Source: CAZNER01 sp964572065
GTDB lineage: Bacteria > Patescibacteriota > Dojkabacteria > JAHIVN01
Assembly: GCA_964572065.1 (NCBI GenBank)
Contig: CAZNER010000015.1
Location: forward strand, 1-33,966
Direction of reading: 5' to 3'
Length of the DNA: 33,966 nucleotides
Positions within the stretch are counted from its first letter, which is position 1, and every line of letters starts with the position of its first letter. The notes below the pieces were generated by a model. That model did no database searches. It was given only the letters and a program-made list of their open reading frames with translations, and was not told the origin of the DNA. Positions 1 to 8,317 of the stretch are shown in pieces. The position numbers and the translations under genes were made by a program.

Positions 1-12
1 TCTAAAACTTTT

Positions 13-37
13 TTGAGCTGTCTATTTGTAGTATAAT
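13..37 (+). promoter_or_regulatory. possible promoter of the rpmF-nusB-rnc operon
   Basis: A perfect TATAAT lies at 32-37, about 80 bases before the rpmF start. The best -35-like element, TTGAGC at 13-18, is only 13 bases upstream, which is too short for a standard spacer, so only the -10 is convincing. No gene is visible in bases 1-98. Confidence 0.35.
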
Positions 38-116
38 GATATTTATATAAATCATTTAAAATTGATATAAATTCACAAATACAGATTTCATTTTTAATTT
101 GTTAGATAATATTATA

Positions 117-293
117 ATGGGAGCCTTACCAAAGAGAAAAATATCTAAAGGACGTAAAAACAGAAGAAGATCTCATCATGCATTAAAGACACCAAATTTG
201 GTCAAGTGTCCTAATTGTGGTAAATTAAAACGTCCACATCAGGCTTGTCCTAATTGCGGAAAATACAAAGACAAAGAATATATAAAGACATAA
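117..293 (+). CDS. rpmF: 50S ribosomal protein L32
   Basis: Component of the large ribosomal subunit. The N-terminus (MGALPKRKISKGRKNRRR) fits the family pattern of a short PKRKxS motif followed by a basic stretch. The C-terminal half carries two CPNCG motifs that form the four-cysteine zinc ribbon of zinc-type L32. The ATG at 117 was chosen over an in-frame TTG at 99 because L32 normally begins a few residues before PKRK. It is 58 residues long, normal for the family. It is followed after 33 bases by nusB on the same strand, so it is probably the first gene of a small RNA/translation operon. Confidence 0.93.
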   Translation: MGALPKRKISKGRKNRRRSHHALKTPNLVKCPNCGKLKRPHQACPNCGKYKDKEYIKT

Positions 294-326
294 ATTTAAT
301 TGACTTAACTTATACTAAGTTATTAA

Positions 327-773
327 ATGAAGAATAAACAAGATCCACGTCATACATCAAGAATATTAGTGCTTCAGAAGTTATTTGAAAATAGCTTCAA
401 ATTATTGAATTTAAAAGATAGAAACAATAAATCATTTTCTAGTGACAAGCTTTGCGAAATAAACAATATAAAGCATTATAACAAAAAGTTATTTGAAAAT
501 TTATTTAAATCGGTTGAAGAAAATAAAAAAATTACTGACCAGATAATATCAGAGTTGGCTCCCGAAAGACCAATTGACGAGATATCACAAATAGACTTAC
601 AGATACTTAGAATAGCAATAACTGAAGGATTTATCGAACAAATAACACCATATAAAGTGGCAATTGATGAGGCAATCGAACTTGCAAAAGAATTTGGGGG
701 GTTAACAAGTAGTCGTTTTGTAAATGGTGTATTAGGAAATTTACTTAATAAAAAAGAGGAATTTAATTTATAA
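327..773 (+). CDS. nusB: transcription antitermination factor NusB
   Basis: All-helical RNA-binding protein that joins NusE (S10) at boxA to form antitermination complexes on rRNA operons. The N-terminal SRILVLQKLFE and the C-terminal part (ERPIDEISQIDLQILRIA, then KVAIDEAIELAKEFG and SSRFVNGVLGNL) are typical NusB signatures. At 148 residues it is of usual length. A lysine/asparagine-rich linker at about residues 30-60 is less conserved. The stop and the rnc start share one base (TAATG), so translation of the two is probably coupled. Confidence 0.9.
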   Translation: MKNKQDPRHTSRILVLQKLFENSFKLLNLKDRNNKSFSSDKLCEINNIKHYNKKLFENLFKSVEENKKITDQIISELAPERPIDEISQIDLQILRIAITEGFIEQITPYKVAIDEAIELAKEFGGLTSSRFVNGVLGNLLNKKEEFNL

Positions 774-1504
774 TGAAAAAAAGTAAGCCTGACAAATTAA
801 AAAAATTCTGTGATGAAATAGGATATAAAATAAAAAATCCAAAACTCTTAAAAACAGCACTAACTCATAGATCCTATCTAAACGAACATAGAAAGAAAAA
901 CATAGAACACAACGAACGTTTTGAATTCTTAGGTGATGCAGTCTTAGAATTAATAGTGTCTAAATACTTATTTGATAATTATCCCAACAGAACAGAGGGA
1001 GATTTAACAAGTTTTAGGGCTGCACTTGTAAGAACACAAAGTTTGTATGAAGAAGCCAAAAGATTGAACTATGGGAAATATATATTTATGAGTAAAGGGG
1101 AAGAGCAAACTGGAGGAAGGGAAAGGCCATATATACTAGCAAACACATTCGAATCTGTAATAGGAGCACTTTATTTAGACCAAGGAGTTTCAGTAGTAAG
1201 AAAATTCCTTAAGAAAAATCTTTTTTACAAAATACCAGAAATAGTAGACAAGAGGCTCGATATAGACAGTAAATCGAAACTACAGGAAATTGCTCAAGAA
1301 ATGATAAAAGAAACTCCAATTTATGAAATATTAAACTCGAAAGGTCCCGATCATGAAAAAATATTTACATCAAAAGTCATGATTAAGAATAAAGATTTTG
1401 GACATGGTAAAGGTTCAAGCAAACAAGAAGCTGAACAAAATGCAGCACAAAATGCACTTGATAATTGGAAAAGTCTGATTGCTGAACACTTCGGTATAGA
1501 CTAA
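773..1504 (+). CDS. rnc: ribonuclease III
   Basis: Double-strand-specific endoribonuclease that processes rRNA precursors and structured mRNAs. The signature HNERFEFLGDAVLEL (residues 46-60) supplies the metal-binding acids E48, E51 and D55. The second acidic cluster is at residues 123-133, with N124 where E. coli has Asp114 and E127 matching E. coli Glu117; Asn at this place is also seen elsewhere in the family. The double-stranded RNA-binding domain covers about 164-235 and ends in GSSKQEAEQNAAQNAL. At 243 residues it is full length. It starts in a one-base overlap with nusB. Confidence 0.94.
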   Translation: MKKSKPDKLKKFCDEIGYKIKNPKLLKTALTHRSYLNEHRKKNIEHNERFEFLGDAVLELIVSKYLFDNYPNRTEGDLTSFRAALVRTQSLYEEAKRLNYGKYIFMSKGEEQTGGRERPYILANTFESVIGALYLDQGVSVVRKFLKKNLFYKIPEIVDKRLDIDSKSKLQEIAQEMIKETPIYEILNSKGPDHEKIFTSKVMIKNKDFGHGKGSSKQEAEQNAAQNALDNWKSLIAEHFGID

Positions 1505-1515
1505 AGCCCAAACTT

Positions 1516-1544
1516 TTGATACAATAATAAACGTTGCTTATATG
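1516..1544 (+). promoter_or_regulatory. rpsP: possible promoter of rpsP-khpA
   Basis: TTGATA (1516-1521), a 17-base spacer and TATATG (1539-1544) lie in the 78-base gap before rpsP. A 5-bp hairpin (GTTGC at 1533-1537, GCAAC at 1544-1548) overlaps it and could instead be a weak end signal for rnc. The match is only moderate. Confidence 0.3.
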
Positions 1545-1582
1545 CAACAATTATATTTGATATTTAATTATTATAAATTAGT

Positions 1583-2035
1583 ATGTTAAAAATAAGACTC
1601 ACAAGAATAGGTAAAAGGAACTCACCTCAATATAGAATTGTAGTTATGCCTGCAAGATCAAAACGTGACGGAAAAGCTATCGAATATATTGGTTATTACA
1701 ATCCGATAAGCAAAAAGCTCAAATTGGACGTAGAAAGAGCAAAATACTGGATTTCAGTTGGTGCAAAACCAACAGAAACAGTAAAGTCATTTTTAGTAAA
1801 AAAGAAAATAGTAAAAGCCGGCTTTCAACCTAAAAGACAACCTAAAAAACCTAAAAAAGCCCCAAAAGAAGAAAAAGAGCCAAAAAAAATAGAAAAAAAG
1901 AAAACTGATATAATAAAAGGAGATATTAAGAAAAAGAAGAAAGATAAAGAAACTCAAAAAACAACTAAGAAAAGGATTAAAAAAGAACAAAAATCACTAG
2001 ATAAAAAAAGGTCTAAAGTTTCAAAAAAGAAATAA
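1583..2035 (+). CDS. rpsP: 30S ribosomal protein S16 with a long lysine-rich tail
   Basis: Small-subunit assembly protein. The first 83 residues are a normal S16: LKIRLTRIGKRNSPQYRIVV at the start, then IEYIGYYNP and a WISVGAKPTETV motif. The remaining roughly 67 residues are a low-complexity tail made almost entirely of Lys, Glu, Thr and Pro, so the protein is 150 residues rather than the usual 80-90. The tail is probably disordered and could contact rRNA. The DNA for the tail is A-rich, and its complement yields spurious Phe-rich open frames. khpA follows after 18 bases. Confidence 0.93.
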   Translation: MLKIRLTRIGKRNSPQYRIVVMPARSKRDGKAIEYIGYYNPISKKLKLDVERAKYWISVGAKPTETVKSFLVKKKIVKAGFQPKRQPKKPKKAPKEEKEPKKIEKKKTDIIKGDIKKKKKDKETQKTTKKRIKKEQKSLDKKRSKVSKKK

Positions 2036-2053
2036 TTTATAAGATAAAAAAAG

Positions 2054-2281
2054 ATGGAGAAATTATTGGAATATATATTAAAAAAATTATCATCTAATCC
2101 AAAAGATATTAAAGTTGAAAAAGAGGATACTGATATCGGCATCACATTTCACATTGAAGCCAATGAAGAAGACAAGGGGAAAATAATAGGTAGAGGAGGG
2201 AGCACAATAAAAGCTATTAGAAATATAATTTCTATAATTGCAAAACAAGATAATCAAAAAGTTTTTTTAAAATTGGATTAA
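2054..2281 (+). CDS. khpA: KhpA/YlqC-type KH-domain RNA-binding protein
   Basis: A single KH domain of 75 residues. The nucleic-acid-binding GxxG loop is GRGG at residues 46-49, within GKIIGRGGSTIKAIRNI. The family binds RNA broadly; in Firmicutes KhpA works with KhpB and influences cell division. The order rpsP then a KH gene matches the Firmicutes rpsP-ylqC order, which supports the assignment, although rimM and trmD do not follow here. The gene ends only six bases from the end of the convergent pilO. Confidence 0.85.
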   Translation: MEKLLEYILKKLSSNPKDIKVEKEDTDIGITFHIEANEEDKGKIIGRGGSTIKAIRNIISIIAKQDNQKVFLKLD

Positions 2282-2287
2282 TAAAAA

Positions 2288-3139
2288 TTATTCTGAGTAT
2301 CTTTCCCTAATAAATTCCAACGTTTCTTCATCAGGTTCTGTAGTCAAAGTAACCATATTTTCCTCAATATAATTATCAAAACCCTCACTAAATTGATATT
2401 TCTTGAATGTCACCTCCATAGTCCAAGATATCACTGACAAAGTAGTATCCACAGTTACTTGTTCTCCTAACTCTTCCTGTAAAGAAGCAAAATATTCACG
2501 AGCTGTATATCCTTGCATATCAAGGCTACTAACAATTATAAAATCATCCTTTTCGTATAAAGCATCAAGAAAATCTTTTATATCATTGAATGTTGCAACG
2601 TATTCAGATGTAGTTGGAATATGTATAACAGACGCCGTTTCTCTAGTTTCAGCTTCTTCTATTTCCTCTTCAATCCTTTTAATCTGCTCACCTGACTCAT
2701 GCTTTGATTCCTCCAAACTATATTCTTCAGCCAAACTCTCAATTTCTCCTACAAACTTAGCTACTTGAGTTTTTTGTGAAGAAACTATCTTATCTATTGT
2801 TTTAAGATCTGAATTAATTTGATATTGATTATCCTCAAAACTTTTCAGTCTGCTAATTTCTTCTTCGAGCTCATCAACTTCCTCTTCCTTTTCTTCTTTT
2901 TCGTCTATATAATTTAAGGTCCCTTTAATTGTTGGTACTGTCCCGAAAACTAAAATACCCACAAAAAGTGCTATTCCAAATAAAGGCAAACTGTAATAAA
3001 TTAACATTTTAACAAAACTTTCACTTTTCTTCTTAAACTTTCCCGTTAAATCAGTTTGTCCGTCTGACTCTTTTAAAGCTTCTTTTACCTGCTCATTTAC
3101 ACTTTTTGTCTTTTTATCTCTATAACTTTCTTTTTGCAT
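2288..3139 (-). CDS. pilO: PilO-like type IV pilus inner-membrane protein
   Basis: Last gene of the pilus locus. Residues 1-45 are a polar, Lys-rich cytoplasmic segment. One membrane helix (about 46-68) is followed by a long Glu/Lys coiled coil (about 75-165) and a small C-terminal domain with YVATFNDIKDFLDALY and an ISWTMEVTFKKY strand, as expected for PilO. PilO pairs with PilN to link the PilM ring to the outer assembly. The assignment rests on topology plus position directly after pilM and pilN. At 283 residues it is longer than many PilO proteins because of the N-terminal extension and coiled coil. Confidence 0.75.
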   Translation of the reverse strand: MQKESYRDKKTKSVNEQVKEALKESDGQTDLTGKFKKKSESFVKMLIYYSLPLFGIALFVGILVFGTVPTIKGTLNYIDEKEEKEEEVDELEEEISRLKSFEDNQYQINSDLKTIDKIVSSQKTQVAKFVGEIESLAEEYSLEESKHESGEQIKRIEEEIEEAETRETASVIHIPTTSEYVATFNDIKDFLDALYEKDDFIIVSSLDMQGYTAREYFASLQEELGEQVTVDTTLSVISWTMEVTFKKYQFSEGFDNYIEENMVTLTTEPDEETLEFIRERYSE

Positions 3140-3147
3140 AATTCTTT

Positions 3148-3717
3148 TTATGTACTAATATCTTCTGTATAGATAAAGTTAATTTCAAAATTTACATTGT
3201 CTTCTTCATCATCGTATCGAATAGATTCTATCTCAACATTACTGAACTCTTCTTCTTGATTAAAAACTACCATAATTTTAGCTAAATCCAAGTATGAAGT
3301 CGCTTTTCCTTTAATATTAAAAGTACCATCTTCCTCTCTACCATAAGCATAAATCTCTGCATGAGCATCTCCAGTAGATCTAATTGTACTGGATACATAA
3401 TTAAAGAACTGCTGAGGATAGAAATTCTTCTGTATCAAATCCTTTAAAATATCTATTTTTAAAACAAGCTCTGCATGCTTATTACGAATTTCATCATAAG
3501 ATTTTATCTCATTTTGCTTTTGCACTATAGTTTCTTCAACCCCTCTTACTTCACCTTCATAAAATGAATTTATAAATACTGCAATTACCCAAATAATTGA
3601 AGCCATAAGCGGAAGTAAAGATGCATAAATACCAGCCTTTGAAACCTTATACTTTTCTTCTTTTTCTTTCTTTGATAATTGTGGTAAAAAATCTACAGAT
3701 TGTTTATATATTGCCAT
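3148..3717 (-). CDS. pilN: PilN-like type IV pilus assembly protein
   Basis: The N-terminal segment QSVDFLPQL corresponds to the short cytoplasmic PilN motif (INLLP-like) that docks into PilM. It is followed by one membrane helix (about 29-51), a coiled coil to about residue 95, and a small alpha/beta domain ending near residue 189. Size and topology fit PilN. It lies 30 bases after pilM and 8 bases before pilO, so the three genes form one unit. The function is inferred from the family: alignment of the inner-membrane platform with the PilM ring. Confidence 0.78.
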   Translation of the reverse strand: MAIYKQSVDFLPQLSKKEKEEKYKVSKAGIYASLLPLMASIIWVIAVFINSFYEGEVRGVEETIVQKQNEIKSYDEIRNKHAELVLKIDILKDLIQKNFYPQQFFNYVSSTIRSTGDAHAEIYAYGREEDGTFNIKGKATSYLDLAKIMVVFNQEEEFSNVEIESIRYDDEEDNVNFEINFIYTEDIST

Positions 3718-3747
3718 ATAAAAATAATTAAACCTAATTTATAAATC

Positions 3748-4812
3748 TTAACCCGTCTTCAAAGCTAACCCTAAGGCGACACAGTATCCAACAGAAGAGA
3801 GCTGTTCAAATTTACTTTTAATACTCTTAGTAATTTCAACATTTGCAAAAGGATCCGCAAGAGCCGTTTCGATACCAAGTTCCGTTGCCATAAAAGTTAA
3901 AATACCTGGTAACTTAGCTCCATCTCCTACTAACAATAACCTTCTTGGAGTACTTTTTTCAAATCTAGATTTGAAAAAATCTAATGTTTTTCTAGCTTCA
4001 CCTGTAATCACCTGCATTACCGGCTTCAAAGAATTAGCTATCTTTCCTTCTAACTGAGTTTCATCTAATCCATAATTCCTTTTATATTCTTCAGCCTGTT
4101 GTAATTCTAAGTTAAAGTCAGATACTAATGCTTCAGTTAAGGCATCTGATCCGGTAACCAAGCTCTGAGAAAAAAGCAGTGAACCCCCTTGAACGACAGA
4201 TAAATCTGTACTTTTAGCACCAAAATCTAATATCATTACAGAACTATTATCTAATTCTCCTGCCCCTTTAACTTCCATCTGCTTAGGCCACCATAGAGCT
4301 CTAGTAGTAGCAATAGCTTCTGTTTCAACTCCAACAGGTTCAAGACCAGCAAGCTTTAAAACACCTAAATATCTTTCAATAAGACTTTTCGGTGCTGCAA
4401 TTAAAAAAATATCTAAATGAGGTTTGTTATTTACTACTCTTTCTCCTAAAAAAATCCAATCTATCCTCACTTCATCTATCGGAACAGGAATATATTTTTT
4501 TGCCTCCCAGTGAATCAATTCTTCAACCTTATTATCTTCAACTTTAGGTACTGTAATAAGCTGAGTAAATATTCTTGCTTCCGGGAGACCGACTACAACT
4601 TTATTTATCTTCAAACCTGCATCTTTCTTAGCTAATTTTAAATGTTTAGCTAATTCCTTTTTGTGGTCATCACTTTCACTTCCAATTATTCCTCTAGGTG
4701 TAACAGTATTACCGATAGCAACAAGACGTGGTTTCTGACCATTCCATTGAATCTGACATATTTTAATAGAATGATTCCCTATATCCAGCGCAAAAAAATC
4801 GGGCAGCTTCAT
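3748..4812 (-). CDS. pilM: PilM, actin-like pilus assembly ATPase
   Basis: Cytoplasmic actin/FtsA-fold protein that forms a ring beneath the membrane and binds the PilN N-terminus. The phosphate-1 motif is FALDIGNHSIKICQI near the N-terminus, the phosphate-2-like motif is MILDFGAKSTDLSVV, and the adenosine motif is LLLVGDGAKLPGI. A PilM-type segment on membrane docking (EELIHWEAKKYIPVP) is also present. ATG at 4812 is preferred over TTG at 4818, since the protein then starts MKLPDFFALDIG as in relatives. A promoter-like sequence lies just upstream. Confidence 0.92.
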   Translation of the reverse strand: MKLPDFFALDIGNHSIKICQIQWNGQKPRLVAIGNTVTPRGIIGSESDDHKKELAKHLKLAKKDAGLKINKVVVGLPEARIFTQLITVPKVEDNKVEELIHWEAKKYIPVPIDEVRIDWIFLGERVVNNKPHLDIFLIAAPKSLIERYLGVLKLAGLEPVGVETEAIATTRALWWPKQMEVKGAGELDNSSVMILDFGAKSTDLSVVQGGSLLFSQSLVTGSDALTEALVSDFNLELQQAEEYKRNYGLDETQLEGKIANSLKPVMQVITGEARKTLDFFKSRFEKSTPRRLLLVGDGAKLPGILTFMATELGIETALADPFANVEITKSIKSKFEQLSSVGYCVALGLALKTG

Positions 4813-4841
4813 AATCAAACTAACTAACTTATATATATAAT

Positions 4842-4870
4842 AGTATAAATGTTTTTTAAACTTCTGTCTA
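4842..4870 (-). promoter_or_regulatory. pilM: internal promoter for pilMNO
   Basis: On the minus strand, TAGACA (4870-4865), a 17-base spacer and TATACT (4847-4842) match the consensus at five of six positions in each box. The gap between the upstream secreted-protein gene and pilM is 69 bases, so pilMNO could be transcribed separately from the rest of the locus. Confidence 0.6.
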
Positions 4871-4881
4871 GAAAAAAATGT

Positions 4882-7125
4882 TTATAAACTACTTGAATAT
4901 CCCAACTCACGTACATTTGATGGATAATCCACTCCAAGATATTCTCTAAGCAAATCAAGATATTTAGGATCATAACTTATAACTTCTGAAGGATTTAAGT
5001 AACTATTATCTATCGCTCTTATAAAACTAGCATTATTACTTATAACTCCTCCTTCTATTTCAAGCCTTCTATCTGAGGATTGCGAAGTAAAAGTACCATC
5101 TACTAAAAAGAACGCATCCAGTCTTCTAACATTCGGTGCTACATTAACATTCTCTTTTACAACAAAAACACATGCATCACTTGAAGAAATAACATTGAAA
5201 TTACTATCAATTTGTAAATCACTATCAATAAAATATACTTTCTGACCAGTACAAGAAGCAGGCATACCTGTAATTACTCTACAATTCTCTGTAGTACATT
5301 CATTCTCTTCTGATAAATCTTTTATATAATTGTAAACACTTGAATCTCCAACTTTATCTCTATTCATATCATCATAACTATCTAACTGAAATCCTCTTTT
5401 GCTCTTCCCGTCCCCGTCTCCTTCTGTTGTAGGAAAAGAACCTCCAGAATCAGATTTCGAAATAATGTATGTAGAAAAATACGCCCAATCATTAATTGTA
5501 GGAATAGAAAATCTATTGTCGGTTATTTCCATCATCTCCATAGGATCACTACTTGTTATACCTCCATACACATACACATCTCCCCATCCTGTCATTAACC
5601 ATGCATTCGCTGCTTCATAAACCGATCCTGTATTCACCGTTGTATCTGTACCACATAACCCACCTTCACCAGAAAAGGAAAATGTGTAATTATCAGTATA
5701 AGCTGGTGAAAAAGAATAGCTGCCACTACATTGACCAGTTCCTTTTGCTGGTAGACTCCTATCACTTCTTATGTTTAGCCATTCACTGTTAATCGTTGCA
5801 TTATTTGAACCTGAAGTAACTGACCATAAACATTCATTTGCTTTTGAACCATTATCTGCAAATGTTACATCAATAGTCTGATTCCCATAGTCTGGACTTG
5901 CTGATATGGATGGAGAAGGGTAATACCACTCTTCATTGAACTGTTGCCAATTACTCCATTCTCCCCATTCTTCACTACCTTTTGCTCTTGCTCTATACGA
6001 AATAGTTTTATACTGGTGATAACCTAATTCTTCTAAATTGGTTACTGTTAAATCTACTGTTACAGATGCAGATTGTATAGGAATAGAAGGGGTTTCTATT
6101 TCAAAAGGACTACCTGATGGCTCGCTAAAATTACCATTCTCAAGATTAAAACTATAAATATAAGGAGTACCTCCATCCTTAAGAACTAATTCCACTTCTT
6201 TAATACTATTAAAATCAGGATCCTCTGCTTGTACTGTAAAAGTCCCTGTTCTATAGCAATCACCCGGACCCGATATTGTAACAGTCGGAAGCTGCTCAGC
6301 TATTTTTAAAGTCCACGACATATTTAAATGCCATTGATTATGCAAATTACCAGAATGAGACTCATTAATAACTTCTGCTATATCACTTCCTGCCCAACTT
6401 GGTCTATCATCTCTACCATACCAAATCATAGAATCGGGTTCACAACATATATCTTTTAATAAATACGGTCCTCCTTTAAAATCGTAACCAATAGTTGATA
6501 CCCAAGGAACACCTGGACAATTATCTCCAGTACAATACGAGTCTATTTCGCCTACCCAATAAGCATGATCTGTACCTCTAGGATTCCTATCTTCATAAGG
6601 AAACCACGGAAATCGTTCTGTAAATGTCATCCCATAGAAATATACATGAGAAGTAACAAGAAAATCATACATGCCTTTATCCCTTGAACATCTCTCAACA
6701 GTTACTCCAGGATGATCTTTAGGGTCTCCGGTTGGGACATTAGCATCCCAATAATCACCTCTCACATAAAGACTTAGATTAGAATTATAGTGACCTGGCA
6801 TATAAGGCATAAAATGCCCTAAAAATCTACAGCTAGATTTAGTATAACATTGACTACCAATAGCCTGTTCATAGTTAGGATCACTATCATCAACCTCGTA
6901 ATCGTACTCACAAGCTGAAAAGTAATAAAAGCCTGGTGGATCTTGATGATCATGCCCAATAGCTACTAACTGAATACCCTTTAATTCTTCAGTAGAACCA
7001 TCAGGAAGTTCAATATAGAAACTACTTCCAGCTCTAGAATCATAAGCATGTATATTATTTATCCCAATAATAAAGAATACACAGAACGTGAATAAAAATG
7101 TAATTATAAATATTCTAAACCTCAT
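4882..7125 (-). CDS. large secreted Cys-rich protein, putative pilus-associated adhesin (copy 2)
   Basis: I do not recognise a named family for the whole protein. It has a signal peptide (hydrophobic residues 5-21, likely cleavage after IHA, residue 27). A Cys-rich N-terminal domain runs to about residue 265, with many aromatic residues and paired cysteines (for example a CC pair in DICCEPDSM). One or two Ig/fibronectin-like beta domains follow (about 270-400, including ISYRARAKGSEEWGEW). The C-terminal domain (about 620-747) has beta-rich repeats such as CTGQKVYFIDSDLQI and EIEGGVISNN and ends with DPKYLDLLREYLG. No membrane anchor is seen after the signal. It is a paralogue of the gene at 8318-10522 and carries extra short inserts. 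It follows a foldase gene after 9 bases. A role as a surface or pilus-tip adhesin is inferred from position and architecture. Confidence 0.6.
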   Translation of the reverse strand: MRFRIFIITFLFTFCVFFIIGINNIHAYDSRAGSSFYIELPDGSTEELKGIQLVAIGHDHQDPPGFYYFSACEYDYEVDDSDPNYEQAIGSQCYTKSSCRFLGHFMPYMPGHYNSNLSLYVRGDYWDANVPTGDPKDHPGVTVERCSRDKGMYDFLVTSHVYFYGMTFTERFPWFPYEDRNPRGTDHAYWVGEIDSYCTGDNCPGVPWVSTIGYDFKGGPYLLKDICCEPDSMIWYGRDDRPSWAGSDIAEVINESHSGNLHNQWHLNMSWTLKIAEQLPTVTISGPGDCYRTGTFTVQAEDPDFNSIKEVELVLKDGGTPYIYSFNLENGNFSEPSGSPFEIETPSIPIQSASVTVDLTVTNLEELGYHQYKTISYRARAKGSEEWGEWSNWQQFNEEWYYPSPSISASPDYGNQTIDVTFADNGSKANECLWSVTSGSNNATINSEWLNIRSDRSLPAKGTGQCSGSYSFSPAYTDNYTFSFSGEGGLCGTDTTVNTGSVYEAANAWLMTGWGDVYVYGGITSSDPMEMMEITDNRFSIPTINDWAYFSTYIISKSDSGGSFPTTEGDGDGKSKRGFQLDSYDDMNRDKVGDSSVYNYIKDLSEENECTTENCRVITGMPASCTGQKVYFIDSDLQIDSNFNVISSSDACVFVVKENVNVAPNVRRLDAFFLVDGTFTSQSSDRRLEIEGGVISNNASFIRAIDNSYLNPSEVISYDPKYLDLLREYLGVDYPSNVRELGYSSSL

Positions 7126-7134
7126 TTAAACTAA

Positions 7135-8289
7135 TTAAATAATAATCAATTTATCACTATACTCTACAAGTATAGCTTCATTTATACCTTCTACTGTCTC
7201 AGCTACAAATACTCCATTTTCCCCCATATCAAAACTATTTAACTCAATAATAGCATAACAACTATCAACTAGAGGAAAATTTTCTTCTATAGTAGCTTCA
7301 CGGAACTCTTCATTTGTAAATTTATAATCCTTTAAAGTTAATATTTCACTTATTTCACCAATATCTAAATCACGCACAATATCATCAGCAGATGAATCTT
7401 TAAATAAACTTTTTCCATATTCTCGACCAATAACCTTAATATATGAATTTTGTTCATATATTGGATCTAAATCTTCCAACGAGATTCCAGTCGTATCTCC
7501 AGTTATATTATCATTCTTTATCTCGTCTCCTGCTTCTTCCATCGTTATCTCCCCACTTTTCAATCTATTATACAATATCTCCATTTTCTCATATGCTATT
7601 TCCTTTGCCTCTTCTAATGGTATATTCTCCGGCTCCTCCTGATTATGGAAATATATTGTTATAACTTCATAGTCAATCCTTTTTATATAACCAGCTTCCA
7701 ATTCCTCTCTAACTTGATCTACTTTATCAAACCTCTCTGACATACTTTTATCCGGAGAATTATAAAACAATTCGTCTAGCTCGATTATATTTAATTCTGC
7801 TCCTTTTTGTAATAATCCTGATTGAATAATAACCTCATCTATCATACTAGCAAGCACATTACTCTCAAAATCTTCTCCATAACCTTCAACATAATCTTTA
7901 AAGTCTCTCATCACAAACTGTACATTTAAATCACAACCATAAATTGTCTCTTCTCCTACCTTCATAATAGGTGTATCACAGTCATACCTTGATCCCCCTT
8001 CCTGAGCATATGTTAAATAAGCCCCAATATTGCTTTCAGTTGATAAATCCTTTCCGTCAATATAATAATCCCAGTTCGACTTAAATGACTGCAAATCATC
8101 TTCACTTCTTATGGTATCTATACCACTCACACTGCTGATTATCTCCTTCTCAGTAATGACACCTTCTTTATCTCCCTTGCTCTCTTGATAACTGTAATAT
8201 AAAAAAATACCACCACCTACAATCAATACTCCTATAAGAATACCAGTAATAATAACTCCTGTTGTATTCTTGAAAATCTTTTTCTTCAT
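7135..8289 (-). CDS. membrane-anchored SurA/parvulin-like foldase (copy 2)
   Basis: One N-terminal membrane helix (about residues 11-32), then an extracytoplasmic part of about 350 residues. The segment at 107-175 (IMKVGEETIYGCDLNVQFVM followed by a helix-rich stretch with ASMIDEVIIQSGLLQKGAEL) resembles the SurA N-terminal chaperone domain. Residues 205-350 resemble a divergent parvulin (PpiC) domain, with EVITIYFHNQ, LKSGEITMEEAGDEI and IGEISEILTLKDY in the expected order. Three cysteines, C104, C119 and C344, are kept in the paralogue. It probably helps fold the Cys-rich secreted protein encoded 9 bases downstream. Isomerase activity is uncertain; it may be a chaperone only. Confidence 0.6.
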   Translation of the reverse strand: MKKKIFKNTTGVIITGILIGVLIVGGGIFLYYSYQESKGDKEGVITEKEIISSVSGIDTIRSEDDLQSFKSNWDYYIDGKDLSTESNIGAYLTYAQEGGSRYDCDTPIMKVGEETIYGCDLNVQFVMRDFKDYVEGYGEDFESNVLASMIDEVIIQSGLLQKGAELNIIELDELFYNSPDKSMSERFDKVDQVREELEAGYIKRIDYEVITIYFHNQEEPENIPLEEAKEIAYEKMEILYNRLKSGEITMEEAGDEIKNDNITGDTTGISLEDLDPIYEQNSYIKVIGREYGKSLFKDSSADDIVRDLDIGEISEILTLKDYKFTNEEFREATIEENFPLVDSCYAIIELNSFDMGENGVFVAETVEGINEAILVEYSDKLIII

Positions 8290-8317
8290 TAGAGAATTAT
8301 AACTTTTATTTTACTCT

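Noticed and set aside
1533..1548. Hairpin after rnc as a terminator
   Set aside because: The stem is only 5 bp and the following sequence is not a T run; it also overlaps the possible rpsP promoter.
1793..2145. Minus-strand open frames rich in Phe and Leu opposite the rpsP tail
   Set aside because: They are the complement of the A-rich lysine codons of S16 and show no protein-like pattern of their own.
4813..4818. TTG at 4818 as the pilM start
   Set aside because: The ATG two codons later gives the usual PilM N-terminus, and the extra residues add nothing.
5399..5792. Plus-strand open frames inside the secreted-protein genes
   Set aside because: They are antisense to a strong coding region with signal peptide and conserved paralogue, and show no domain or paralogous match.
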